Counted from the first letter of the stretch, positions 52,601 through 63,290 are shown. The stretch is DNA of 64,000 nt from Antedon mediterranea (GCF_964355755.1 NC_092677.1:3043001-3107000); one strand, 5' to 3'. Notes: generated from the sequence alone by a model not told the origin. Translations and numbers: made by a program.

Positions 52601-55600
52601 TATTTTTAAGGCTATTGTAGCATTTGTGACTGGTTTTAGGCTAGTTCATTTATTTGTTATATTGTATAGGCCTACAAAAACTAATCTGTAACAGTATATA
52701 CAGTAATACCCTATAGTAGGTTGTGTATTATATTAATTGTGTTAGCATCATAGAAACTTTAGTTAATAAAAATATATGTCAACTGTCATTAGGTGACAGC
52801 CTGCGGACTAATAATAAAGATGTGATAAGTGGCCGTGATTGCGGCAGATTGTCATCGTAGATCACAAAGGTGGGTGATGCACAGTCTCAGGTGAGAGGTA
52901 ACTGGGCCAATTCTAACCCCCCTTCCCTGCTCAACTAAGTGGAGTTTTCCCCTCCATGCATATCTTCAATACATTCAAAATGTAGCAGAATTTATATACA
53001 TCTCCTGGTAAGATTTGAAGAAAAAAAATCTGACACCAGTTTGTCATTGTAATTACAAATAAAGAAAACCCTTACTTTTTGTTATTTAGATTAATCAAAA
53101 AACTGATTTAATGATTTTTGTTTTTCTAAATTTGTAGACATTCATCAAAGAGTAGAAGTAGAAGCCGTGACCGAGACAGACGGTAAGCTTAAATTTCTGC
53201 CTATCGTTAAATAACATGTAAACTGCATGTGATAAGTAACTTGATTTGAGAGAATATGTATATACACAATCTGTGAGAGAATGCAGAATCTGTATATACA
53301 CAATCTGTGAGCGAGTGCAGAATCTGTATATACACAATCTGTGAGCGAATGCAGAATCTGTTTGAACTTTAGCCTATTCTAAAGTTCTGTCGACACTATT
53401 AAACAAAATCAAAGTATTGTGGTGATGTGCCCGCATATCACATTTTTTTGTCACATAAAGTTTGATAGTGTAGACAGATCTTAACTCCTTGTTGTTAATC
53501 ATTGGTTTGATAGTGTAGACAGATCTTAACTCCTTGTTGTTATTCATTGGTTTGATAGTGTAGACAGATCTTAACTCCTTGTTGTTATTCATTGGTTACT
53601 GAATAAATATTATTAAGTAGGAGTGTTAGTAAATAATTGTTTTTTTTGTGTTATAACTATTTTTAGACACCGAAGCAAGAGCAAAGATAGAGAACGAAGG
53701 TATGTAGTTTATTTCAACTTGAATTTCTCTTAGTAACTTCATCCATACCCAAGTGTAGTACAATTTTGATCATTTTTATACCCCATTTGTGTGTTTATGT
53801 TTATAGATACAATAAATTAAAATATATGAAATTATGTATTTTATGTAAATTTCTCTACCACCAGGAAAGAGAGAGATCGTCACGGGCGTAGCGGAAGCCG
53901 CGACAGGTCAAGAAGAGATGGAGACAGAAATAGAGAACGTGAACGAGACCGTAGTAGAGGATGGGAAAGGGATGGTGAACGAAATAGAGGTGGAAGAGAT
54001 AAAGAACGCGACAGAGGAAGTAGAGGTCGTGATAGAGAAAGAGACAATTATAGAGGAGGTGAGAGACGAGAACGAAAGGAGAAGCGAAGCAGATCAAAAG
54101 AACGAGTGAAAGAAGTAGTTGTACCTGAACCAAGGTTAGTCTTATTTTTGGTTATTACAATTTAACACTGAGGATTATTTTAAAGACTTTTTAAGAGTTT
54201 AATATATTAATAGCAGAGATCTTAAAATATACATCCTCCTTGTACAGGAAATAAAAACCAAGTTAATTAATATCAGATTTGCAATCTTGTTTTTGACTTG
54301 ACTTTAAGTATGATCTCAAAGGCCTGGCCTGAACAATTAGTAGAGGAATAATACTTAGATTATATTAACAATAGCATTAAAACCTAGTTTAAATTAGATG
54401 TTGATATTATATTATACTAGTGTAGTTCGAATATACAGTAGCAAAATATAAAATAAAAAGAACAGAATTTTAAATAGTAATGAACTATTAATATTTTTCT
54501 ATTTAGACCAAAATCTCCTGAGTTGACGCCAGAACAAAGAGATGCAAGAACCGTGTTTTGCATGCAGCTCTCGGCAAGAATCAGACCGAGAGATTTAGAA
54601 GAATTTTTCTCGGCAGTTGGAGAAGTAAGATTAAACATTCATTATAATACAGTTTATTTTGTTAAAACTGGATAGTTTTAAAACTTAAAATTAAGCTAAA
54701 TTTTAATAATCATTTTGTTTGTATTGCAGGTGAGAGACGTTAGAATAATTTCAGACCGCAACTCTAGAAGATCAAAAGGAGTTGCTTACGTCGAGTTTAA
54801 AGATGAAAAGTGTATTCCATTGGTAAGTAGTCTCTTGCTGTTTATTTTAGAATAAAATCAAACTTTAAATTGGCCATTTTGTAGTTTTAATCATTAATTG
54901 AGTATCTATTATGTGGCATTAAAATTGTTTACAAATGGTATTTTTTTATATCATTTAAATTATAGTAGGTAATTGGCATATGTGATTGGGTAACCTTTGA
55001 GCTAAATTGAAAATCAGTTAATGTTAGTTTTAACATTAATACTTAATGTAAACTCTAGGTGCTGCTAGTTAAAACACATCACAACACATGTATTGAACAT
55101 ATTGAGACTTTTACACCTTTTTGTTATTTTGGTAGGCAATTGGATTGAACAATCAGAAATTGCTAGGAGTGCCAATCATAGTACAAGTGTCACAAGCAGA
55201 GAAGAACAGAACAGCCAGCAGTAATCTGACCCTTCAGAAGGGTAGTCAGGGACCCATGCGCCTCTATGTTGGCTCTCTGCATTTCAACATCACAGAGGAG
55301 ATGTTGAGAGGGATATTTGAGCCATTCGGACATGTAAGTTGAATGATTTGATGATACTCTAAAGCCCTGTCTACAATAGCAGACTAGTTGGACAAATGTA
55401 ATGGGCTCAAATATGATAGTGATATGACATCATGACCATATATAGGCACATCACACATTTTTGTTTAAAAAGTTTGATAGTGTAGACAGAACTTGAGGTT
55501 TACTTCACTTGGAAAAATGTAGGTTTTTGAGGCCTTACACACAAAAAAGTGTGATATGTCCTAATATGGTAGTGATATCCCCAATATGGTAGTGATATGA

Positions 55601-57809
55601 TGTCATCATTTCCATATTTTGGCACATCAAATTTTTATATTGCATAAAGTTTGATAGTGTAGACAGAGCTTTAGTGTGGAAATAGCCAGCTGTTCACACT
55701 TGTGATATTTTAGTAGCATATTTCTCAACCTGTTTTTGTTTATTCCAGATTGACAGTATCCAGTTGATTATGGATACAGAAACAGGTCGTTCCAAAGGAT
55801 ACGGCTTCATATCTGTAAGTTGGACAACTTTTATATTTTATTAATTTTACTCCGATAGAAAAACCATTTTTAGAGTTTTATTTTTGAAAAAGATATATAA
55901 TGATATTCACCTTAAAAAATTGACATTCCTAGCATGCACTTAATGATTATTAGATCATAACCAAGTACTACATGGCTGTGTTGAGTCTATTGTAATTATA
56001 GTAAAATATCATGTCAAAAGATTTTACTGTAATAACAAATGATTTTAGTTTGTGTCACTGTCACTGCAATAAACACCTTGTATGATTACCCCAAACAATT
56101 GCTTGCTAAATTATTGCAAAACCAAGGTTAAATAAACATAATGTAGTTTAACATGGTCCATAAATGCAGATTATTATTTTTTTTTTAATTGTTTAAATCC
56201 ATCCAGTTTCATGACTCTGAAGATGCTAAGAAAGCTTTGGAGCAGTTAAATGGCTTTGAGCTTGCAGGCCGACCAATGAAAGTCGGTAATGTAACCGAAA
56301 GGACCGACGGTCAGATGGCATCATCATTCTTGGACAATGATGAGCTAGATCGCACTGGCATTGAAATGACCACTACAGGACGATTACAACTTATGGCCAA
56401 ATTAGCAGAGGGTATGTAGAATCATTTTAAATGATTATTAGATCATAACCACGTATTACATGGCTGTATTGAGTCTATTGTAATTATAGTAAAGTATCAT
56501 GACATTAGCAATAATCCCATAGGCGGTTTGCAGTAAATAAATAAAAAAAATTATAAATAAATTATTTTTCTTGGCAGGTACTGGATTCCAGATTCCAGCT
56601 GCTGCAGCATCCGCCCTCAATCCCCTATCCCAAATGCCAGGCTCAGGCCTACCACAGATACCAGGCCAACAGCAGGTGGTTCCAGGTGCTGCACCCACTC
56701 AAGTCAACCTTCAAGCCTCACTGGCAGCTGCTCAGGCCCAGGCTCAACAACATGCCGCTGCCATAAGTCAACAGGCATCCACCGCTGCTCCGTCGTCTAT
56801 CACGGCATGCTTTATGCTCTCCAATATGTTTGACCCAAATACGTAAGTATATTTTAAAATAGCGGAATATTTACTCACCTTATATAGTCAAGTTTGAGGT
56901 TGTGCTGCCACAAGATTTCCCATTACACTCCTCAATAATAATATTTTGGATTTATAAAGCGCCTAATGTTGTGAAACCTCTAAGCATATTATTACCAAAG
57001 TCATTTTTTGATCAAACACGTATGGAAACATACTCCCGTAATGCAGCTATAAAGCGGCGCAACCCTCCTGGGTGGAGACGGCAAATGTGAATAACTAGTT
57101 TCTTACAAGCAATCCAAATAGTTGGATTCAAACACACAGTCTCATGATCTATAGTCCACACGCCCTCACGATGAACCATATGATTTATTTTGCAGTGAAT
57201 CGGGTGCTAATTGGGACGCCGATATCCGTGATGATGTTATAGAGGAATGCAATAAACATGGAGGGTGTACACATGTATATGTAGATAAAGGCTCACCCCA
57301 AGGCATGGTGTACGTTAAATGTCCTACACCTACCATAGCACAGGCCGCTGTTAGTGCATTACATGGTAGATGGTTCGCTGGTAAGCCTATTGCTATGTTT
57401 TAAATTCATTGATGACTCGTATTTCATCTCAAGCTCTGTTTACACTTTGTGACAATGTGATGTGCCCATATATGAACATAAAGATGTCATATTACTACAA
57501 TATTTAAGCATATATCAAGGCTCTGTCTACACTATCAAACTAGTTTAAGAAAAAAAGTGTGATGTGCTCAAATATGGTTATTTTGTCACATAGTTTTATA
57601 GTGTAGACAGCTTTATCGTATTATTTGTTACTGAATATATTGTAAAGCTATGTTCTACAAAACCACAGTCTATAGGGTATTACTTGAATTTGTTCTCCTC
57701 TTTTACAGGTAAAATGATCAACGCAGCGTACGTACCTCTTGCAAATTATCACACAATATTCCCACAGGCTATGAACTCATCACAACTATTATTATCTGGA
57801 CAGAGATGA
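49663..57809 (+). CDS. RBM39: RNA-binding protein 39 (CAPER alpha)
   Basis: SR-related splicing factor and transcription coactivator. Coding exons: 49663-49719, 52113-52162, 53138-53182, 53667-53699, 53865-54134, 54507-54624, 54730-54822, 55136-55333, 55749-55814, 56207-56411, 56578-56842, 57196-57380, 57709-57809; phases agree, 561 aa (human 530). Start MMAEDIDVEAMLEAPYKKN matches vertebrates; ATG at 49666 is equally possible. Arg/Ser/Asp/Glu-rich domain about 40-150. RRM1 about 165-241 (RNP1 KGVAYVEF 207-214). RRM2 about 263-340 (RNP1 KGYGFISF 304-311). An Ala/Gln-rich linker, then a UHM-type RRM3 with its RWF loop at 525-527, for binding ULM peptides such as U2AF65 and SF3B1. The RS domain has more RDRE repeats than the human one. 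Convergent with NOB1. Confidence 0.97.
51154..51265 (+). promoter_or_regulatory. Candidate RBM39 poison (NMD) exon
   Basis: In the 2.4-kb intron after the first coding exon, a pyrimidine-rich CCCCTCTTGCTGTAG acceptor is followed by 112 bases of GC-richer, purine-rich sequence (GACAAGATATGGAAGAATCG) and ends TTTAG|GTACCT. Spliced to the flanking coding exons it keeps the frame open through itself, but 112 is not a multiple of three, so the next exon is shifted and meets TAG in the following exon. RBM39 is known in vertebrates to autoregulate through such an exon; orthology is inferred, not shown. Confidence 0.4.
52225..52347. mobile_element. Family B MITE, copy 7
   Basis: TAAAGCTCTGTCTACACTAT start, TTTGATAATGTAGACAGAGC end. 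RBM39 intron just after the exon ending at 52162. Confidence 0.87.
53260..53361. repeat. 34-bp tandem repeat, about 3 copies
   Basis: The unit includes CAGAATCTGTATATACACAA then TCTGTGAGCGAGTG. RBM39 intron after exon 53138-53182. Confidence 0.85.
53380..53595. mobile_element. Family B MITE, copy 8, with its right end tandemly triplicated
   Basis: A shortened family B copy (53380-53483) whose right terminus plus flank is repeated: TTTGATAGTGTAGACAGATC followed by TTAACTCCTTGTTGTTA occurs three times with a 45-bp period up to 53595. Confidence 0.85.
55361..55494. mobile_element. Family B MITE, copy 9
   Basis: AAAGCCCTGTCTACAATAGC start, TTTGATAGTGTAGACAGAAC end. RBM39 intron after exon 55136-55333. 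Confidence 0.85.
55531..55675. mobile_element. Family B MITE, copy 10 (left end lost)
   Basis: Starts inside the interior (AAAAAGTGTGATATGTCC, two GGTAGTGATAT units) and ends AAGTTTGATAGTGTAGACAG AGCTTTAG. Only about 35 bases from copy 9 in the same intron. Confidence 0.8.
55943..56012. repeat. 70-80 bp direct duplication, intron copy 1
   Basis: TGATTATTAGATCATAACCA, TACATGGCTGTGTTGAGTC and TGTAATTATAGTAAAATATC match 56431-56508 almost exactly. The two copies lie in the introns on either side of RBM39 exon 56207-56411. Confidence 0.8.
56431..56508. repeat. 70-80 bp direct duplication, intron copy 2
   Basis: TGATTATTAGATCATAACCA, TACATGGCTGTATTGAGTC and TGTAATTATAGTAAAGTATC. See the partner at 55943-56012. 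Confidence 0.8.
56930..57180 (-). repeat. tRNA-derived SINE, reverse orientation
   Basis: Plus strand: ATTTTGGATTTATAAAGCGC (tail), AACACGTATGGAAACATACT, TCCCGTAATGCAGCTATAAA, GGGTGGAGACGGCAAATG, ATTCAAACACACAG, CCACACGCCCTC (tRNA-like head). The same family as 37560-37800. It ends just before the acceptor of the exon at 57196. Confidence 0.65.
57432..57516. mobile_element. Family B MITE, half copy 11
   Basis: AAGCTCTGTTTACACTTTGT start and CCATATATGAACATAAAG; the right half is missing where the next copy begins. Confidence 0.7.
57517..57614. mobile_element. Family B MITE, copy 12 (internally deleted)
   Basis: AAGGCTCTGTCTACACTATC start, ATAGTGTAGACAGCTTTA end, about 98 bp. Abuts half copy 11 in the last RBM39 intron. 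Confidence 0.82.
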
Positions 57810-58394
57810 GATACAGACAAGTGATAGCAAACTAAGATGATATTAAGTCGAAGATAATGGTGATACTCAGTTAAACCTAATCTCGCTTGAACAGTTGTAG
57901 ATAATTTTGAATTTTTAATCTTACACTGTACTGAAAATAGGTCATTTAAAACTCGCGTTTTTTATTTTATAGCGGAAAAATGAATTTGTTTATATTGTAG
58001 GGCTATGGTACTGGCACGACATGCCGCGTTAGTCTGTGAATACTTAACTTTATCGCGCATATCATCATGGAATCCGTAATAAGGTTTAAATACAGCGAAA
58101 CCAGTTTTTGAAATACGTTTTTTTAAGTGATTTTAAATGTGTGAACTTTCGTGTACTTTGTTGCTAGATTAAACAAATTGAGGCAAGTATGTGGAACATA
58201 ATACCTTGTATATAAGACAATTTTACATATGTATAATTAGGTTATAAAAAACAATTTATATAAGGATACTCTTTAAAAAAAATCTTTGGTGAAAAGTACT
58301 GCAAGAAGGCATACATTAGCTGGTGATTTCTTTAATTACATGTGTCAATTATTAATGGTTTATTGTAAAACAAGATCACAATTATTCTTTTGAA

Positions 58395-58400
58395 AATAAA
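58395..58400 (+). terminator. Poly(A) signal candidate of RBM39
   Basis: AATAAA about 590 bases after the RBM39 stop, followed by TGTTTTGCTTGG. It lies about 110 bases from the NOB1 signal on the other strand. Confidence 0.55.
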
Positions 58401-58507
58401 TGTTTTGCTTGGTATTTTAAATCTGGTTTGTAAATACAATACATTATTAGTAACATTTACAAAAAATTGTAAAAAAAATGACTCTGAATATCATACACAA
58501 ATCATGT

Positions 58508-58513
58508 TTTATT
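58508..58513 (-). terminator. Poly(A) signal candidate of NOB1
   Basis: TTTATT on the plus strand (AATAAA on minus), about 38 bases after the NOB1 stop, implying a very short 3' UTR. Confidence 0.5.
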
Positions 58514-58550
58514 AGTGTATACATTCGTGCGTTAAAATCATATTCAACAT

Positions 58551-61435
58551 TTACTTTTTGCGACCTTTTTTACGTCTGACTTCATTTGGATTACGTCGTC
58601 TTGAATTACTACTCGCACCAGACATGCCAATCTGAGCTGCTCTACTTGTGACATCGTTAACCGCGAATGGCGACCCTCTAGCTACGAAATCTGGGTCAAA
58701 CGCGTTGATTTTTGCAAGTGTTTTCTTGGCTGGTTTGTTTTGCGGCGCTGGTTGATCTTCGCAAAGTACGGGGTTCATAGCATGCTTTCCTCCTTTTGGT
58801 AGTGGAAGTGGATACTGCAATACAAACAAAAGACCAGTGAATCACACCATTAAACTTGTTAATGTAATGTTATATATTTCAACTGAAGTTGAAACGGCTT
58901 CAGTTAGCAACACTTTTAAAATTGTATAGGAGTTATACTTTATTTACCTTTAGACCACGTGTATTGATGGCCCTCCTGGATGACAGGTGGTACCTCTGTG
59001 TTCCGTCTTCATCCACGGTTACTGTCACTTTTGTCATCGTCTTATTGCCACATTTGGGACAAAACACTTTCTGTGTGTTACTAGTAATTCTGTAAAATTT
59101 ATATTTATTTTTTACTTTTATTGAAGAAGCTAAATTAAATGGTAATACAACTCAGCCAACACTAGACACTTTGCGCTGGTGGTACTGTATTCAGAATGTG
59201 TTTTCAATGGTAAAGAGGAATTTGGGACCTTTTGGACCTCAAGAAAAGTCTGGTATTGGGAGAGTTGATTGCTAAAATCTATCAATCCCGTAAATACCCA
59301 CCAAATGATAGATGATGATAGATTTTAGCAGACACTTGGACAAATGGAGATGGCACTTACTTGAAACAAGAGTAACACCTCAGAGCGTAACTCTTCGCTC
59401 TTTTAATCAGCATGCCATCAACAGATACAACAGAAAGGCCTATCTGTATCAACACATTCTATTAAGAAAAAAACATAAAATTGTTTACTAAAATTTGCAT
59501 TGCTCCCATTGTATTTCAGAACAGGGACATATAACCTGAATTACAAACCTATGATATACCATACCTGCATTGCGAAATCAGTTGTAAGACAGCCGACCCC
59601 AACACCACTTGCGGGTATCTGTTCCGATTCATTGTACTGTTTAACTTGGCTAATATTACTTGGTGTTATCCACCCAATCTCCTCATCCTCTTCCCCATCC
59701 ATGTCAACATCATTTACAGGATCCTCATCAATTAAATTATCTTTACTTAAATCATCTTTATTTTCTAATTGTTCTGCTTTTTCAACATTATCGCCTTCTT
59801 CCATTTTAGTTTCATTTAATTTAGTTTCAGTTTCTTGATTGTTTTTAACTTCATCTGCTGATTCTTCAACATTTGAACTTATGATTTCTTTCTCTGAATT
59901 TGTCTTAACATTTAAAATTGAAAAAGAAAAAAAAATATTAATATTGTAAATAAATCAAACCAAATAATAGCCTCAAACATATATAGTGGAGTTGTGGCTT
60001 GGTGGTTATGATGCTTGGCTACCAATCCAAGGTGAATGAATTCGCTTATGGTTATCCTTGGCAATTTGCCTAAATATAGTCAATAGTTCATAAAATGACT
60101 ACCTTGTCTGGATAATAAAATCCCTCGATATCGGTTGCTTTTTGTAGAGGTTTTTTACTGCAAGTGATTGTCATCTGAAAGAAACAAGTACATAGTGGAG
60201 TTGTGGCTTGCTGGTTATGATGCTTGGCTACCACTCCAAGGGTCCTGGTTTCAAGTCCCGTCACATATCAGGATTTTTTCTAAGGACAAATTTACAACTC
60301 CACTCCCAAAGACTTGTAATAAGACTTTGTTTATGTAGAGCATCTTGTGTATATGTTTGTCTTGTGAACCTAAGAGGTCCCCTAATGATCAGCAATTGCT
60401 GGATGGATCACCCTCATTAAATATGGTAAAAAAACCCTATGGGAAATGAATTTTAAAAAGGCAAGGTAAAGCCACACCCTTCACTTTGCTACAAAAACCT
60501 GCTTTAGCAATACTGATGTTTTTAGAGTAGACTTATTTAGGAATATTAATTGTTTAGTCTAAAATCCACTTCAGGTACATGCATTTATCACTAGCATTTC
60601 TCTACCTTCTTCTCTGGTACTTTCTTAAGATGTTCTGAGCCCACTTTCTCTTTAGTGAGTTGGTATGTTAGTGCCATCACTTTGATGTCAGTCGCTGATA
60701 AACTTCCCCAATCGCCTGTCTTTTTAGCAAAATCAGAAACTTAAAATAAAAAATATATTTTATTCAATGAACTAATCAATAAAACTGTAACATACATTTA
60801 CTACTAAGCAATTAAAGGATTTTATATTTTCCAGATTTTTACATTACCATGTGTGATACTTTCAGTTGATGGTGATTTAAATTTAAGCTCATACGGTAGC
60901 ACTGCTAGACGTTGTCGTGTTGCAGAATCTCGGATTTCGTTCACAACTTCCTGAATCGTGTATATGTTGTCTGCAAGATCCTGAAATTTAACAACTTAAT
61001 ATATAATAAAATTAAAAACTAATTTAATAAAAATGAGCATGTGATATTTTGTGGATTGTTTGTATCTTATTCTTAATGATACATTTTTACATAAAATACA
61101 ACTTACTTTGTATGTTGTACAGTGCGAGTTTTAAAATGTATAGTTTTGGATAGGCTAGGCCTAGGGTAAATCAAAATAATCTTCAGGAGTCTGCATCATC
61201 GCGCTGGGCTTTCCCTTCTTTATTTCAATTTTATATATATATGTGTACCTAGACTACACGTAGTAGGCTAGGCTAGGCCCTATATACTAGGCCTAGCTAG
61301 TAGTAGAGGCTAGTTAGTAGGCCTAACCTAGCCTATTTAGGTACTGAGGGGCTTATTATACACATTTACCTGAAGTTTAACATTTTTCAGAAATCCAGCA
61401 GCGTCAACTATCATATGTTCTGTTTTTGTAGTCAT
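58551..61435 (-). CDS. NOB1: RNA-binding protein NOB1 (20S pre-rRNA endonuclease)
   Basis: PIN-domain nuclease that makes the final cut at the 3' end of 18S rRNA in pre-40S particles. Exons in reading order: 61435-61370, 60980-60848, 60739-60606, 60174-60103, 59903-59565, 59458-59361, 59089-58948, 58814-58551; phases agree, 415 aa (human 412). PIN domain about 5-107 with acidic residues D11, E37 and D84 at expected positions (YTIQEVVNEIRD, LSATDIKV). An acidic linker (about 150-225), then GWITPSNI and GCLTTDFAMQ. Zinc ribbon with C276/C279 and C291/C294. A KGGKHAMNP motif and a basic tail ending RRKKGRKK. The start fits vertebrate N-termini. Two SINEs occupy introns 3 and 4. Shares a promoter region with CHMP1. 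Confidence 0.97.
59188..59271. repeat. Family A element fragment
   Basis: CAGAATGTGTTTTCAATGG, TTTGGGACCTTTTGGACC and GTCTGGTATTGGGAGAGTTG, matching the interior and right end of the 241-388 copy. NOB1 intron 6. Confidence 0.6.
59984..60102 (+). repeat. tRNA-derived SINE beside a NOB1 donor site
   Basis: AGTGGAGTTGTGGCTTGGTG head, partial tRNA-like body, then CAATAGTTCATAAAATGACT. It runs up to the 5' splice site of NOB1 exon 4 (exon end at 60103, minus strand). Confidence 0.6.
60194..60430 (+). repeat. tRNA-derived SINE, near full length
   Basis: AGTGGAGTTGTGGCTTGCTG with an A-box-like core, B-box-like GGTTTCAAGTCCCG, a middle segment, and tail CTAAGAGGTCCCCTAATGAT, AGCAATTGCTGGATGGATCA. 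NOB1 intron 3. Confidence 0.72.
61140..61345. repeat. TAGGCCTA island in NOB1 intron 1
   Basis: GGCTAGGCCTAGGG near 61150 and dense TAGGCTAGGCTAGGCC, ACTAGGCCTAGCTAG words at 61255-61345. Confidence 0.75.
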
Positions 61436-61726
61436 TCTGAATTCTAAAAACTAAGCAATAACCAACTTTAGATTAGAAAAAAAATTATACTGTTTCACAA
61501 CATCGCACCCACCACATGTTGGTCCAGTCGTTTTAATTATTGTCAGTTACTTATCACGACTGTAAACGTTAGTCTATTATAACATTGCCTTACTGTGAGG
61601 GCGCACTACACGTTACATATTCTCTAAAAATAACAATTAATTGTTTGAAAGAGTACTAAAAGTCAGACAAAAACAGGTCATCCGGTTTCCTGATTCCCTT
61701 TATAAAACACACGTATACATAATAAT
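61436..61726. promoter_or_regulatory. Bidirectional NOB1/CHMP1 promoter region
   Basis: Only 291 bases separate the divergent start codons, so both core promoters and 5' UTRs must fit here. A TATAAA lies at about 61701-61706 (plus), probably too near the CHMP1 ATG to be a TATA box. GGGCGCACTACACG and CATCCGGTTTCC (ETS-like core) are the GC-richer words. Confidence 0.6.
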
Positions 61727-63156
61727 ATGCCCAGTATGGAAGGTAGGTTATCTTTGTAATTTTTAACTTATATTTAAGCTAGAGCGATGGTAATAAGGGA
61801 AGGGACCACCAGCCAGCAGTGTGTAGTAGGTAGGAACTACTACACTACTAGCTCCCTAGGGCTAGGCCTACCCTAGCTAGGCAGGCCCAAAGAGTGTAAA
61901 TAGAAGTAGGTATAGAGAGGCCTAAGTACAGTAGCCTAGTTTATAATAGTACTACTAGGCCTAACTAGTTTAGTAGGGCGGCCTAGCTAGGCCCTGTAGT
62001 CTTACTAGTTAGGCCTAACTAAACTCCCAAAAGAATTAATAAATACTCCTAGCTAGGCCTAGCCTACCTCTAATTAAACCTAGCTAAAAAAATTTGTTTA
62101 ACACAAAAATAAAATTATGAAATCTTCATCTATTTTATATATTATAGGCCTTTTAGATAGGCCTAGAATTGTATTTCAAATTTTAATTTTTAAACTGTAA
62201 CTATTTACCTTTTTCAGATACACTTTTCCAGTTAAAGGTAAAATAAATACTGTATTATGATTTTAATTCATTTAATTATATACTACATTTTTACTGAATG
62301 TTATGCTTCCAGTTTCTTTAGAATGATCTTAATTTGTTTTAATTCTTTTTCCTCAAACTAGTTTGCTACCAAGCAGTTGGAAAGACTGGCAAAAAAGTCA
62401 GAAAAAGAACAAAAAACGCAACAAGCAAAGGTCAAAAAGGTCAGTATCATGTGGTATTATTTTCTGTACATGTGATCTATGCTTCCTATAACTGTTTACT
62501 TAATGCTTAAGTTTCATTTTTACATTTATTTTAGGCCATACAGCAGAAGAATATCGAAGGAGCAAAAATCTATGCAGAAAATGCGATAAGAAAGAAGAAT
62601 GAAGGGCTGAACTACTTGCGTATGGCATCAAGGGTGGACGCTGTGTCATCGAGGGTGAAATCAGCTATGGCGATGAAAGAGGTAAAAACCATAATATCTT
62701 GTAAGAATTAGTTGTTACAAAACAGGTCATTACAGGTCACATAATCAGCCAATCAGTGCATCTGATTCAATGGTGAATAATAATATAGTACATTTTTAAT
62801 CATTGTGTTTTTTTTTTTTTCTCAGGTTACAAAGAATATGGGGAGTGTAGTAAAAGGACTTGACAAGGCAATGGCATCAATGAATCTAGAGAAGGTAAAC
62901 TTACTTTTTATTTGTTACTTCTTACTTTCTTTTGATGTGCCCATGTATGGACATGATGATGTCATATCACTACCATATTTGGGCACATTACACTTTTTTT
63001 TGTCAAACTAGTTTGGTATTGTAGAGCTTAAGATAGATAACTCTTTAATGACAGATGCTAATATAAATTACTGTAACTCTATTATATTTATTTCAGGTTT
63101 CTCAAATCATGGAGAAATTTGAAGGGCAGTTTGAAGACCTTGACGTCCACACACAG
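61727..63156 (+). CDS. CHMP1: Charged multivesicular body protein 1 (ESCRT-III), 5' part
   Basis: ESCRT-III subunit for membrane scission at endosomes and the midbody. Exons: 61727-61742, 62218-62237, 62362-62439, 62535-62681, 62826-62894, 63097-63156; phases agree, 130 residues so far of about 200. Helix 1-2 sequence includes [13 protein letters not shown] and [20 protein letters not shown]; then [19 protein letters not shown], typical of CHMP1. The frame opens MPSMEDTLFQLKF: the first Met matches CHMP1B-type N-termini and the second (61736) matches the CHMP1A start. The remaining exons, with the C-terminal MIT-interacting motif, lie beyond the right edge; nothing in 63157-64000 looks like the next exon. 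Confidence 0.94.
61795..62060. repeat. TAGGCCTA island in CHMP1 intron 1
   Basis: Dense GGGCTAGGCCTACCCTAGC, AGGCCTAACTAG and CTAGCTAGGCCTAGCC words. Confidence 0.78.
62934..63031. mobile_element. Family B MITE, copy 13 (left end lost)
   Basis: GATGTGCCCATGTATGGACA and ACCATATTTGGGCACATTAC, ending GTTTGGTATTGTAGAGCTTA. CHMP1 intron 5. Confidence 0.8.
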
Positions 63157-63170
63157 GTTAGTAATGGAAA

Positions 63171-63290
63171 ACACCATAGTGGTATGATAGCATGGTGCTT
63201 AACATGCATGCTTACTATTTCCAGGATCCTAGGTTCTATCCCTGGCTCTACTGAATTCACCAATCACACTTGACTGAGATATTTCACTTA
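63171..63290 (+). repeat. tRNA-like SINE fragment
   Basis: TAGTGGTATGATAGCATGGT head and CCTAGGTTCTATCCCTGG with a B-box-like core. CHMP1 intron 6. Confidence 0.55.

Noticed and set aside
53855-54133. Minus-strand 92-codon membrane-like frame
   Set aside because: It is the antisense of the Arg/Glu-rich RBM39 exon 53865-54134.
60194-60290. tRNA gene
   Set aside because: A- and B-box-like words are present but no cloverleaf or acceptor stem closes, and the sequence continues into a SINE tail shared with other copies.
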